DNA from: a bacterium
GTDB taxonomy: Bacteria > Actinomycetota > Acidimicrobiia > Acidimicrobiales > CATQHL01
NCBI GenBank assembly: GCA_026713745.1
Contig: JAPONU010000045.1
Location: 1 to 15,702 of the forward strand
Direction of reading: 5' to 3'
Length of the DNA: 15,702 bases
Shown here: positions 1 to 7,132 of the stretch, piece after piece
Numbering within the stretch: position 1 is the stretch's first letter
How the letters are laid out: each line of letters begins with the position of its first letter
Program-made: the position numbers and the translations under genes
The notes under the pieces: generated by a model
What the model was told of the DNA's origin: nothing
The model's input: the letters and a program-made list of their open reading frames with translations, nothing else
Database searches by the model: none

Positions 1-1
1 C

Positions 2-676
2 TCGCTGACGATCCGCGGCGGGGTCATCTCGCCGCTCGACGAGCCCCAACTGGAACTCCGCTACGACAAGGCGGTGCGCAGGCGGCTCCTGCGCGAGGGC
101 AGCTCCATCATCATGACGTCAGCGTTCTACGACCCGCCCACTCAGCGCCAGGACGAGAACTACATCGGGAACATCTCCGCCACGTACGGCTTCGGGGCTC
201 ACGTCGCTGAAGTCGAGGTCGATCCAGAAACCGGAATGGTGCGCCTGGTGGGGCTCTGGGCTGCCCACGATGTGGGACGCGCCATCAACCCGATGAGCTG
301 CGAGGGGCAGATCGAGGGTGGCGCCGCCATGGGTATCGGACTCGCTCTCAGCGAGGAGTTGCCGGTGCGCGAGGGCAGATTCCCCGCTCCCAACCTCCAC
401 GACTACGGCATGCCGACGGCCGTGGACGTCCCGCCCATCGACGTCACGCTCGTGGAGACCGAAGATGAGCTCGGACCATTCGGAGCGAAGGGAATCGGCG
501 AGGGCGGGATCATCCTCCCGCCCGCGGCGATCGCCAACGCGGTGGCCGACGCCGTCGGTGTGCGGCCGCGCTGCTACCCCATGCGCCCCTGGAAGCTTCG
601 CAAGTGGATCGAGACCGGCGAACGCTCGAACATCGAGAAGCTGGACTTGGGAACTCAGATCGCGGGGCCCACATGA
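2..676 (+). CDS. Molybdenum hydroxylase large (Mo-cofactor) subunit, C-terminal part, cut by window start
   Basis: An open frame enters from the left edge and gives about 224 residues before TGA. Large subunits of the xanthine dehydrogenase/CoxL family usually have about 750-800 residues, so this is roughly the last third. The end of the second Mo-binding domain is visible, including the GAKGIGEGG motif; its Glu (codon at 500-502) is the catalytic base of the family. The stretch DVGRAINPMSCEGQIEGG is also typical. In the family this subunit binds molybdopterin cytosine dinucleotide and hydroxylates a carbon centre, often of a heteroaromatic ring, using water. The stop overlaps the next start (ATGA), so it is cotranscribed with the FAD and FeS subunits. 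The loop that separates true CO dehydrogenase (AYRCSFR) from other hydroxylases lies outside the window, so the substrate is unknown. Confidence 0.9.
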   Translation, partial: SLTIRGGVISPLDEPQLELRYDKAVRRRLLREGSSIIMTSAFYDPPTQRQDENYIGNISATYGFGAHVAEVEVDPETGMVRLVGLWAAHDVGRAINPMSCEGQIEGGAAMGIGLALSEELPVREGRFPAPNLHDYGMPTAVDVPPIDVTLVETEDELGPFGAKGIGEGGIILPPAAIANAVADAVGVRPRCYPMRPWKLRKWIETGERSNIEKLDLGTQIAGPT

Positions 677-1662
677 GCGCCTACCAGCGGCCCGCCTCAG
701 TCGCCGAAGCCGTCGCGATCCTGCGGGACACTCCCGGCGCGATCGTGCTGGCCGGCGGTACCGACCTGGTGATCGACCGGCGGCTGGGCCGGGTCGATCC
801 GGATGCCCCACTCGTGGACGTGAGTGCCATTGACGAACTCGCTGGCGTGCGGTGGGACGGCGACGTGCTCCATGTGGGTGCAGCCACGGCGATCAGCGAC
901 ATCGAGCGTGACCCGGGGATCATCTCCCGGGCCCCGGCCCTCTCCGAGGCCGCCCGGGTGCTGGGATCGGTACAGATCCGCAACATGGCAACGCTCGGCG
1001 GCAACCTCTGCAACGCCTCGCCGGCCGCGGACATGACTCCGCCGCTGCTCGCCCATGATGCGGTCGTCGTCGTGTACGGCCCCGACGGCGTGCGTGAACA
1101 GGCCGTGATTTCGCTGTTTACCGGTCCCAGGGGCACGAGCCTGGCCGCCGGCGAACTTGTTGTGGGAACTCGGCTGCGGATTCCGGCCCGCAGCGGTTCC
1201 TGCTATGTCCGCCAGACCGTGCGATGGGCCATGGATCTGGCGGGCGTCGGTGCCGCCGCCTGGGTACTCGCCGGCGGCGCGGGCTCCGACGCCCCGATCG
1301 AGGCGGCGCGGGTTGCACTCGGCGCGGTCGCGCCCACCGCGGTGTTGGTGCCTGGAGTCGATCATCTCCTGGTCGGACACCCGCTGTCCGCCGAGCGGCT
1401 TGCCGCTGTTCGCGAGGCGGCCTCAGCAGCCTGCGCCCCGATCAGCGACGTTCGCGGCACGGCGGAGTACCGCCGGCACGTCGCCGGAGTGCTGGCGGCG
1501 CGGGCTCTGTCGATTGCCCACGCCCGCGCAACCGGCGTGTGGCCAGGCGGACCTGCACCGGTGAACGGTCGAATCTCTTCGGCTGGCGTCGGTCAGCATC
1601 GGGCGCACCGCGGACAGCGGGATACAACCGACGCTTCGGCCAGGCCGGGAACTCTCGCATGA
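673..1662 (+). CDS. Molybdenum hydroxylase FAD-binding medium subunit
   Basis: This is a 330-residue CoxM/XdhB-type flavoprotein that passes electrons from the FeS subunit to the final acceptor. The N-terminal FAD-binding motifs are AGGTDLV (residues 27-33) and IRNMATLGGNLCNASPAAD (102-120), the classic flavin loop of this family. I chose ATG 673 because the protein then begins MSAYQRPASVAEAV, as family members do, and because it overlaps the upstream stop by 4 nt; a longer in-frame start at 604 would run into the large subunit. The C-terminus carries about 35 extra residues (after roughly residue 295) rich in Gly, Arg and Ala with no recognisable motif. The gene order large-medium-small differs from the medium-small-large order of classic cox operons. 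Confidence 0.93.
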   Translation: MSAYQRPASVAEAVAILRDTPGAIVLAGGTDLVIDRRLGRVDPDAPLVDVSAIDELAGVRWDGDVLHVGAATAISDIERDPGIISRAPALSEAARVLGSVQIRNMATLGGNLCNASPAADMTPPLLAHDAVVVVYGPDGVREQAVISLFTGPRGTSLAAGELVVGTRLRIPARSGSCYVRQTVRWAMDLAGVGAAAWVLAGGAGSDAPIEAARVALGAVAPTAVLVPGVDHLLVGHPLSAERLAAVREAASAACAPISDVRGTAEYRRHVAGVLAARALSIAHARATGVWPGGPAPVNGRISSAGVGQHRAHRGQRDTTDASARPGTLA

Positions 1663-2129
1663 GAGTCAGCCTCAACGTCAACGGCGACACGGTGCAGACG
1701 TACGTCGAGCCCCGCGACACCCTGCTGTCGGTGCTGCGTGAGCAACTGCACCTCACGGGTACGAAGTGGGGGTGCCTCACCGGGGATTGCGGCGCATGCA
1801 CGGTGATTCTCGACGGCCGGTCGGTGGTGTCGTGCCTGCAGACCGTTGGACAACTCGACGGCGCCAGCGTCACGACCGTCGAGGGCATCGCCGGACGGGG
1901 ACAGGTGATGAACGACCTGCAGGAGGCGTTCGTCGCCCACGGCGCCGCGCAGTGCGGGTTCTGCACACCGGGAATGGTGGTTGCCGCCGAGCAACTGCTG
2001 CGCGACGGCGTCGAACCCTCCGAGGCCGCAATCCGCGAGGGTCTCGCCGGAAACCTCTGCCGCTGCACCGGCTACAGCAAGATCATCGACGCGGTGCTGT
2101 CGGTGGCGCGGTCCCGGGATCCCCGGTAG
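1659..2129 (+). CDS. Molybdenum hydroxylase [2Fe-2S] small subunit
   Basis: This is a 156-residue CoxS/XdhC-type ferredoxin-like subunit, the usual length for the family. It shows both expected clusters: a plant-type site with Cys39, Cys44, Cys47 and Cys59, and an alpha-helical site with Cys99, Cys102, Cys134 and Cys136 (motifs CGFC and CRC). Electrons from the Mo centre pass through these clusters to FAD. ATG 1659 overlaps the FAD-subunit stop by 4 nt, so the three subunits are translationally coupled. All eight ligands are present, so the enzyme looks intact. No Mo-cofactor maturation or insertion gene lies nearby in the window. Confidence 0.96.
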   Translation: MRVSLNVNGDTVQTYVEPRDTLLSVLREQLHLTGTKWGCLTGDCGACTVILDGRSVVSCLQTVGQLDGASVTTVEGIAGRGQVMNDLQEAFVAHGAAQCGFCTPGMVVAAEQLLRDGVEPSEAAIREGLAGNLCRCTGYSKIIDAVLSVARSRDPR

Positions 2130-2167
2130 GGCGCGGCGCGCCAGTGTCTCGGCCAGCGACACCAGAC

Positions 2168-3712
2168 GTGAAGCAAGCCGTCGAGGCAGGCCCCGCTAGC
2201 GGTGACCGCCGGAGCGCAGATCCTTCGGGCTGGATCACGTGGTGGGCGGAGCGCGCCCCGGCAAGGGTCGCCGTCGTCTTCGGTGGTGAGCAGGTCTCCT
2301 ACGCCGAACTCGAGGTCCGCGTACGCGGGGTCGCGGCGCGGCTCGACACCATGGGTGTCGGCGCCGGCGACCGTGTCGCGGTTTGTTGCTCGAACCGGAT
2401 CGAGATGCTGGAACTGGTCTTCGCCTGCGCTCGTATCGGGGCGATGCTCGCCCCGGTCAACAATCGGCTGACCCCGCCCGAGGTGCGATTCCAACTCGAG
2501 GACTGCCAGCCGGCGCTCGTGCTGGCCGATGCCGCGCACGAGTGCCTGATCCGTGAGGCCGGAGGCGAGCCGGAGGATCTGGACGGGTTCGCATCACGCG
2601 CGCACGACGACCGATGCCAGGGAGCGGGTCCGGCTCCCCGAATGCGGGGCGACCCGGAGCGCTCGTTGCTGCTGGTGTACACGTCCGGTACCACGGGGAC
2701 CCCCAAGGGTGCGGTTCTGTCCCAGCGCTCGCTGTTCTACACAGTCTCGAATGCCATCGCGCATGAGGGCTTCGACACTGGTTCGGTCGTCGCCTCGGTC
2801 CTGCCGCTATTCCATGTCGGCGGACTCAACATCCAGACGATCCCCTGCCTCTTCGCCGGCGGTACTGTCGTGCTGGCCGAGCGCTTCCACCCCGCGGGTC
2901 TCATCGAGATCATGCGGCGGCACCGCCCGACGCACGTCCTGCTCGTCCCCGCGGCCATGTCGGCTCTGCTGGCGGAACCTTCCCTCGCGCCGCAAGACCT
3001 GGCCTCACTCGGGGCCCTGAACTGCGGGTCATCGGTGGTGTCCGAGGACCTGATCCGACGTTTCAACGCGCTCGGTGTTCGTGTCGTGCAGGTGTACGGG
3101 TCCACCGAGACGGGTCCCACAGCCGTCGTGCTCGACTACGAGGACGCCGACCGGATCGGGTCGTGCGGCAAGCCGGCACGGCACTGCGAGTTGCGGATCG
3201 TCGACTCCGACGGCGCGGATGTCGCCGCGGGGGAGACGGGCGAGCTGTGGGTTCGCGGCCAGAACCTGTTCACCGGTTACTGGAACCGTCCGGAGGAGAC
3301 CGGGCAAGCCTTCTCCGACGGTTGGTACGTGACCGGTGACCTCGGCTACGCCGACGAAGACGGATTCGTCTGGATCTCCGGCCGGAAGCGGGAGCTGATC
3401 ATCTCCGGCGGCGAGAACGTCTATCCCGCAGAGGTCGAGCGAGCGGTCGGCGAGCACCCGTCGGTGTCGGCGGTTGCCGTGGTGGGGCGACCCCATGCCC
3501 GCTGGGGGGAGGTGCCGGTGGCCTTCGTGGTCCCCGCGGCCGGCGCGTCGGTGGAAGTCGAAGGGCTGGACGAGTGGTGCCGGAACCAACTGGCCCGGTA
3601 CAAGCGACCCAGGGACTGGATCGTCGTCGACGAGTTGCCGCGCACGGCGCTGGGCAAGGTCCGGAAGCACATGCTGTTGACAGGTATGGCAGCATGTGTG
3701 GGCAAATGTTGA
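2168..3712 (+). CDS. Acyl/aryl-CoA ligase (ANL superfamily, AMP-forming)
   Basis: With start GTG 2168 the protein has 514 residues, the usual size for acid-CoA ligases. It activates a carboxylic acid through an acyl-adenylate and transfers it to CoA in the cytoplasm. Visible motifs are the P-loop TSGTTGTPKG (172-181), YGSTETG (310-316), TGDLGY with the ribose-binding Asp391, the hinge and following segment SGRKRELIISGGENVYP (404-420), and the C-terminal adenylation Lys497 in RTALGKVRK. The open frame reaches further upstream but there overlaps the FeS subunit, so GTG 2168 is the first sensible start; no strong Shine-Dalgarno sequence is seen. It follows the Mo hydroxylase by 38 nt. Aromatic, fatty and dicarboxylic acids are all possible substrates. 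The last ten residues, after the core, overlap an inverted repeat upstream of arsR. Confidence 0.92.
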   Translation: MKQAVEAGPASGDRRSADPSGWITWWAERAPARVAVVFGGEQVSYAELEVRVRGVAARLDTMGVGAGDRVAVCCSNRIEMLELVFACARIGAMLAPVNNRLTPPEVRFQLEDCQPALVLADAAHECLIREAGGEPEDLDGFASRAHDDRCQGAGPAPRMRGDPERSLLLVYTSGTTGTPKGAVLSQRSLFYTVSNAIAHEGFDTGSVVASVLPLFHVGGLNIQTIPCLFAGGTVVLAERFHPAGLIEIMRRHRPTHVLLVPAAMSALLAEPSLAPQDLASLGALNCGSSVVSEDLIRRFNALGVRVVQVYGSTETGPTAVVLDYEDADRIGSCGKPARHCELRIVDSDGADVAAGETGELWVRGQNLFTGYWNRPEETGQAFSDGWYVTGDLGYADEDGFVWISGRKRELIISGGENVYPAEVERAVGEHPSVSAVAVVGRPHARWGEVPVAFVVPAAGASVEVEGLDEWCRNQLARYKRPRDWIVVDELPRTALGKVRKHMLLTGMAACVGKC

Positions 3713-3714
3713 CC
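3668..3714. promoter_or_regulatory. Candidate operator/promoter region upstream of the ArsR gene
   Basis: A perfect 9-bp inverted repeat, CACATGCTG (3668-3676) and CAGCATGTG (3690-3698), is separated by 13 bp. Its spacer contains TTGACA (3677-3682), a consensus -35 box. The heptamer TGTTGAC occurs twice in direct orientation, at 3675 and 3707, 32 bp apart (about three helical turns). The element overlaps the end of the CoA ligase gene and ends 20 nt before the arsR start. A matching -10 box is weak (GCAAAT at 3702-3707, 19-bp spacing). An autoregulatory site is the likeliest role. A weak terminator for the ligase gene is the alternative, but there is no T tract. Confidence 0.45.
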
Positions 3715-3733
3715 AACCGACACGGGGACTGCA

Positions 3734-4096
3734 ATGACAACGTCAAACAGCGATGCCATCTTCTCCGCGCTGGCGGATCCGACCCGGCGAGCCATCCTCA
3801 GCTTGATCGGCGAGCACGAGGAACTCACCGCCGGTGAGATTGCGGCCCGCTTCGATGCTGTCGGCCGCACCGCAGTGTCGTCGCATCTGCGCATCCTGCG
3901 CCTGGCCGGGCTGATCGCTGAGCGCCGCGATGGGCGGTTCCGGCACTACTCGGTGACGCCTTCGCCGGCGGATGCGGTTGTGGCGTTCCTGACCTCCGTC
4001 TACCAGAACTCCCTCGACCAGTTGGCCTCGGCGGTTCAGGGCGCGTCGAGTGCGGGCGGCACCGTGCAGGGTCGGGTCGACGAACAGAGCGCCTAA
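3734..4096 (+). CDS. ArsR-family winged-helix transcriptional repressor
   Basis: A 120-residue protein with the ArsR fold from residue 7 onward: ALADPTRRAIL (helix 1), ELTAGEIAARF, the recognition helix VGRTAVSSHLRILRLAGLI, and a wing in ERRDGRFRHYSV. No Cys pair of the metal-sensing ArsR/SmtB type is present, so metal sensing is unlikely. Members of this metal-independent branch often sit next to an SRPBCC-domain gene, and that is the case here, 11 nt downstream, although the partner has an extra binding-protein domain. The ATG is preceded by a GGGGAC stretch acting as a weak ribosome binding site. The tail after residue 100 is Gly/Ser-rich and probably disordered. It probably represses its own unit and perhaps the lipoprotein gene at 5673; this is inferred from shared DNA motifs. 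Confidence 0.88.
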   Translation: MTTSNSDAIFSALADPTRRAILSLIGEHEELTAGEIAARFDAVGRTAVSSHLRILRLAGLIAERRDGRFRHYSVTPSPADAVVAFLTSVYQNSLDQLASAVQGASSAGGTVQGRVDEQSA

Positions 4097-4107
4097 GCGG
4101 CGGCGCC

Positions 4108-5547
4108 ATGGCTGAACTCGTTCTGCACAACGAGGTGCGGCTGGAGGCCTGCCCCAGCGAGTTGTTCGAGCTGTTCGGGTCCGGCGACCCAGCGCTCGGG
4201 TGGCTCTTCGGCGCCGAAGCTGCGGCGCTGCGGCCAGGGTCTCTGGTGCGGCTCGCACTGCCGCTCGGGGGGCCGACGCGCTCGGCCGGAACGGCGCGGG
4301 TTCTGTCGTACCGCCCTAACCGGCGCATCGATCTGGCGCACGAGTCCCCCTGGGCGGGACGCGTGGTGTGCCGCTTCGACCCCATTTCCGGCGGCGGCAC
4401 CTTGCTGCGGGTTCGGATCACGATCGCCGATCACGAGGTTGCCAGGCTCGGCGCGGAACTCGGGCTGCTGAGCGGCGTCGACGTGAACGCCCGGGAGGTG
4501 CCACTGGGGTTGCTGGCGTCGCTCTCGGGCAGTGCCGGCATTCTGGGTCGCTCCACGGTCAACTGCGCCCAACTCGCCGTGGAGGAGATCAACGCCGACG
4601 GGGGAGTGATGGGTCGCCAGGTGCGACTCATCGTCACCGACGACTCCACCGATCCCGGGGTTGGAGCGATCGCCATGCGACGTCTCTGCCGGATCCCCGG
4701 CCTTGCGGCGGTCGTGGGTATGCACTCGTCCGCGACCTACGCAGTCACCGGTCCGATCGCCATCGCCAACGGCATCCCGTACCTGTACACCCCGACCAGC
4801 GAGCCGACGCTGAGTCATCCGTTGCTCGTGCGCTTCGGCGAGACTCCCTTGGACCAGCTTCACCGCGCGCTGCCCCGCATGGCTGCCCAGACCGGCGGGT
4901 CCCGCTGGTTCCTGGCTGGAAACGACTACTCCTGGCCCCGAGCGATCGGTGCCACCGCCAGAGCTGTCATCGAGCGCACGGGCGGCACGGTGGCCGGCGA
5001 GGGATACCTGCCGCTGGGTGCCCAGGAATTCGAGCCGGTGCTGTCAGCCATCGACCGGTGCCAGGTCGACCACGTGGTGTCGAGCTTCGTCGGCCAGGAC
5101 CATGTGCGCTTCGAGCGCGAGTTCGCAGAAGCCGGACTGCGCCACGGCACCCGTACGTTCGCTCCTCTCATGGACGATGCCGTGGTGGAGCATCTCGGTG
5201 AGTCGGCGATGGGTATCTGGAATGCGCTGGGCTACTTCGTCGGCCTCGACACAGGGGAGAATCGCGAGTTCCTGCGGCGCTACTCGGATCGCTTCGGCCC
5301 CTGTTCGGCGCCGGTCTCTGCCGCTGCGGAAGGGGTGTACGAAGCGATTCACACGTGGGCGCGGGCCTGCTATGTCGGCGGGGGAGTGGAGCCGACCGCG
5401 GTATTGAGCGGGCTGCGCAGCGCGTGCTTCCAAGGTCCCCGGCGGTGTGATCGCGGGGGCTCGCTGAAGTCGCTGCTCCTCGGTGAAGCCACCCGCTCGG
5501 GAGTGCGGGTGCTCGACGAGTTGCCTGCGGCGACTCGCGCCTCCTGA
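4108..5547 (+). CDS. SRPBCC domain fused to a cytoplasmic periplasmic-binding-protein type 1 (AmiC/UrtA-like) domain
   Basis: One uninterrupted 479-residue frame. Residues 1 to about 115 resemble SRPBCC/AHSA1 ligand-binding proteins (VRLEACPSELFELF near the N-terminus; YRPNRRIDL; GGGTLLRVRITI). Residues about 130-470 are a PBP type 1 domain: VPLGLLASLSGSAG (131-144), EEINADGGVMGRQV (159-172), GMHSSAT (204-210), WFLAGNDYSWPR (267-278). Between residues 260 and 315, 31 of 56 positions match the lipoprotein encoded at 5673 (hand count). There is no signal peptide, lipobox or membrane segment, so it should stay in the cytoplasm, as the amide sensor AmiC of the same family does. A ligand sensor acting with the upstream ArsR protein is the best inference; an enzyme or a recent duplication without function cannot be excluded. 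The start has no clear Shine-Dalgarno sequence. Confidence 0.8.
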   Translation: MAELVLHNEVRLEACPSELFELFGSGDPALGWLFGAEAAALRPGSLVRLALPLGGPTRSAGTARVLSYRPNRRIDLAHESPWAGRVVCRFDPISGGGTLLRVRITIADHEVARLGAELGLLSGVDVNAREVPLGLLASLSGSAGILGRSTVNCAQLAVEEINADGGVMGRQVRLIVTDDSTDPGVGAIAMRRLCRIPGLAAVVGMHSSATYAVTGPIAIANGIPYLYTPTSEPTLSHPLLVRFGETPLDQLHRALPRMAAQTGGSRWFLAGNDYSWPRAIGATARAVIERTGGTVAGEGYLPLGAQEFEPVLSAIDRCQVDHVVSSFVGQDHVRFEREFAEAGLRHGTRTFAPLMDDAVVEHLGESAMGIWNALGYFVGLDTGENREFLRRYSDRFGPCSAPVSAAAEGVYEAIHTWARACYVGGGVEPTAVLSGLRSACFQGPRRCDRGGSLKSLLLGEATRSGVRVLDELPAATRAS

Positions 5548-5554
5548 CCGGCGA

Positions 5555-5576
5555 GGCGGCCGAAACAGCGGCCGCC
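5555..5576 (+). terminator. GC-rich hairpin after the fusion gene
   Basis: A perfect 8-bp stem, GGCGGCCG (5555-5562) and CGGCCGCC (5569-5576), has a 6-nt loop (AAACAG) and begins 7 nt after the stop codon. No T tract follows, so it is a terminator-like hairpin that may act as a weak or factor-aided terminator, or protect the 3' end of the mRNA. It separates the arsR-fusion unit from the promoter region of the lipoprotein gene. Confidence 0.5.
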
Positions 5577-5611
5577 GCCGACAATTGCTCTGCCATGGGG
5601 TCTCCTGGGAC

Positions 5612-5640
5612 TTGACCCGGCCGCCGTGAGCCGCCAATAT
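5612..5640 (+). promoter_or_regulatory. Candidate sigma70-type promoter for the lipoprotein gene
   Basis: TTGACC (5612-5617) matches five of six bases of the -35 consensus and is followed after 17 bp by CAATAT (5635-5640), a weak -10 box with three of six matches. This AT-richer patch stands out in GC-rich DNA. The predicted transcript would start near 5647, inside the adjoining dyad, giving a leader of about 26 nt. Confidence 0.4.
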
Positions 5641-5660
5641 GTCAACATCGGCTCACATAT
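5637..5660. promoter_or_regulatory. Dyad operator candidate ATATGT-N12-ACATAT
   Basis: A perfect 6-bp inverted repeat, ATATGT (5637-5642) and ACATAT (5655-5660), with two further complementary pairs inside the spacer. It overlaps the predicted -10 box and start site and ends immediately before the ribosome binding site, the usual place for a repressor operator. The left arm runs into TGTCAACA (5640-5647), the exact reverse complement of TGTTGACA upstream of arsR (3675-3682). The AT-rich imperfect dyad is in keeping with ArsR-family operators. Which protein binds is inferred. Confidence 0.5.
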
Positions 5661-5666
5661 AGGAGG
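5661..5666 (+). promoter_or_regulatory. Strong Shine-Dalgarno site AGGAGG
   Basis: A full consensus AGGAGG lies 6 nt before ATG 5673. It is the strongest ribosome binding site in the window and fixes the lipoprotein start. It suggests that this gene is made at high level, as expected for a solute-binding protein needed in excess over its permease. Confidence 0.85.
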
Positions 5667-5672
5667 CTCCCC

Positions 5673-7103
5673 ATGAGATCACTATCGCAGCGCGGCGCGC
5701 GGCGCCGCTGGTGGCTTCCGGTCTCGATCATCGCTCTGCTCGCGCTCGCCGCCGCAGCCTGCGCTGGCGACGATGACGCCGGGACGACGCCCGTGGCCCC
5801 TCCGCCCGCAGCGGTCTCCGACTCCGGAGACACCGCTGAGCCGAGCGAACCGGCCCCACCCGAGCCCCCACCGCCACCTGAGCCGGCCGGTGAGCCGCCC
5901 GCTCCTCCCGCCGAGGAGCCGCCGCCGGCCGACGAGCCTCCAGCTCCGCCTGAGCCCCCACCGGCGCCCGCCGAGACCGAGGCGCCCCCGGAGCCGGCAG
6001 CGCCCTCAGGGGAGCCGGTGGTCATCGGGATCCTCTTCTCCAACAGTGGGCCGGCAGGGATCTTCGGGCAACCGACGGCGAACATCACCGCATTCATCGA
6101 GGAGGACATCAACGCCGCCGGCGGCATCAACGGCCGCCCCGTCGTGACCGTCCTCGCCGACGATGCCACTGATCCCTCAGTGGGCCGTCAGGCCATGGAA
6201 CAGCTGATCGACTCCGACAACGTCGACGTGGTGCTCGGCACCCACTCGAGCGCGACCCGCGAGGCAGCCAAGCCGCTCGCGGAGGACGCCGACGTTCTGT
6301 ACATCTACGCCGCGCTCTACGAGGGCGGCGAGTGCTCGCCGGTGATGTTCAACACCGGCGAGGTGCCCAGCCAGCAACTCGCTCCGGTGATCCCGTGGGT
6401 CATGGAGCAGACCGGTGGCCAGACCTGGTTCCTGCTCGGCAACGACTACGTGTGGCCCCGCACCAGCTTCGATTGGGCGCGCCAGTACATCGAGGCTGCA
6501 GGGGGCGAAGTGGTCGGCGAGGAGTACGTCCCGCTCGGAACCCAGGACTTCTCATCGGTGGCCCAACAGATCGCAGGCTCCGGAGCGGATCTGATCTTCC
6601 CTGCACTCGTGGGCGGCGACGCCATTGCCTTCGAGACCCAGGCCGTGGACTTCGGCATCGGCCAGGACGCCATCCCACGTCTCGCCAACATCTACGAGGA
6701 GAACGTCCTGGGCGCGATGGGCCCGGCCGTCACCGCCGGCATGTTCGTCACGATGGGCTACTTCAAGGAAGCGGAGAACGCCGCAAACACGGCGTTCGTG
6801 AGCCGCTACTACGAGCAGTTCGGAGCCGATGCCCCGCCGCACATGACGTTCAGCTCCCACATCTACGACGCCGCCTTGCTCTACGCCGCTGCTGCCAACG
6901 CCGCCGGCAGCACCGACACCGCAGCGGTGGCGGCAGCGATGGAAGGACTGTCGCTGTCCACACCCACCGGTGACATCACCATTACCGAGAGCCGCCACCT
7001 GGCGCAGCCCATCTACGTGGCCGAGATCCAGGCCGACGGCTCGCAGCTGATCGTCGAATCGTTCGCATCCGTCCATCCGGACGAGACCTGCGACCTGCCG
7101 TAG
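5673..7103 (+). CDS. Solute-binding lipoprotein of a Urt/Fmd/AmiC-type ABC transporter
   Basis: A 476-residue secreted protein. Residues 1-30 form a lipoprotein signal: basic RRGAR-like start, hydrophobic core SIIALLALAAAA and Cys30 as the likely lipidation site (the -3 residue is Ala, a loose lipobox). Residues 31 to about 114 are a long Pro/Glu/Ala tether. The PBP type 1 domain starts at EPVVIGILFSNSG (114-126), with EEDINAAGGINGRP (143-156), GTHSSAT (189-195) and FLLGNDYVWPR (253-263), closest by eye to UrtA/AmiC/FmdD (urea and short amides) rather than classical leucine-binding proteins. It probably delivers a ligand to the permease encoded from 12729. Classical Leu/Ile/Val binding or an aromatic-derived ligand remains possible. 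It sits alone between a regulated promoter and a strong hairpin. Confidence 0.9.
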   Translation: MRSLSQRGARRRWWLPVSIIALLALAAAACAGDDDAGTTPVAPPPAAVSDSGDTAEPSEPAPPEPPPPPEPAGEPPAPPAEEPPPADEPPAPPEPPPAPAETEAPPEPAAPSGEPVVIGILFSNSGPAGIFGQPTANITAFIEEDINAAGGINGRPVVTVLADDATDPSVGRQAMEQLIDSDNVDVVLGTHSSATREAAKPLAEDADVLYIYAALYEGGECSPVMFNTGEVPSQQLAPVIPWVMEQTGGQTWFLLGNDYVWPRTSFDWARQYIEAAGGEVVGEEYVPLGTQDFSSVAQQIAGSGADLIFPALVGGDAIAFETQAVDFGIGQDAIPRLANIYEENVLGAMGPAVTAGMFVTMGYFKEAENAANTAFVSRYYEQFGADAPPHMTFSSHIYDAALLYAAAANAAGSTDTAAVAAAMEGLSLSTPTGDITITESRHLAQPIYVAEIQADGSQLIVESFASVHPDETCDLP

Positions 7104-7132
7104 CCACCGCCCTGGCGCCTCTCGCGGCGCTT

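Noticed and set aside
119..811. Long minus-strand open frame opposite the Mo hydroxylase genes
   Set aside because: Arg/Gly/His-rich translation with no motif, lying opposite clear family genes; a product of high GC content.
2..2129. Aerobic carbon monoxide dehydrogenase (CoxLMS)
   Set aside because: The diagnostic active-site loop of CoxL is outside the window and the order is large-medium-small; only the general Mo hydroxylase family is supported.
3677..3682. TTGACA as a complete promoter for arsR
   Set aside because: The -35 match is perfect but no good -10 box follows at 16-18 bp, so it is listed only as part of a candidate regulatory region.
5810..6005. Possible DNA repeat array
   Set aside because: The CCG-rich repetition follows from Pro/Glu/Ala codons in the lipoprotein tether; no unit is repeated exactly.
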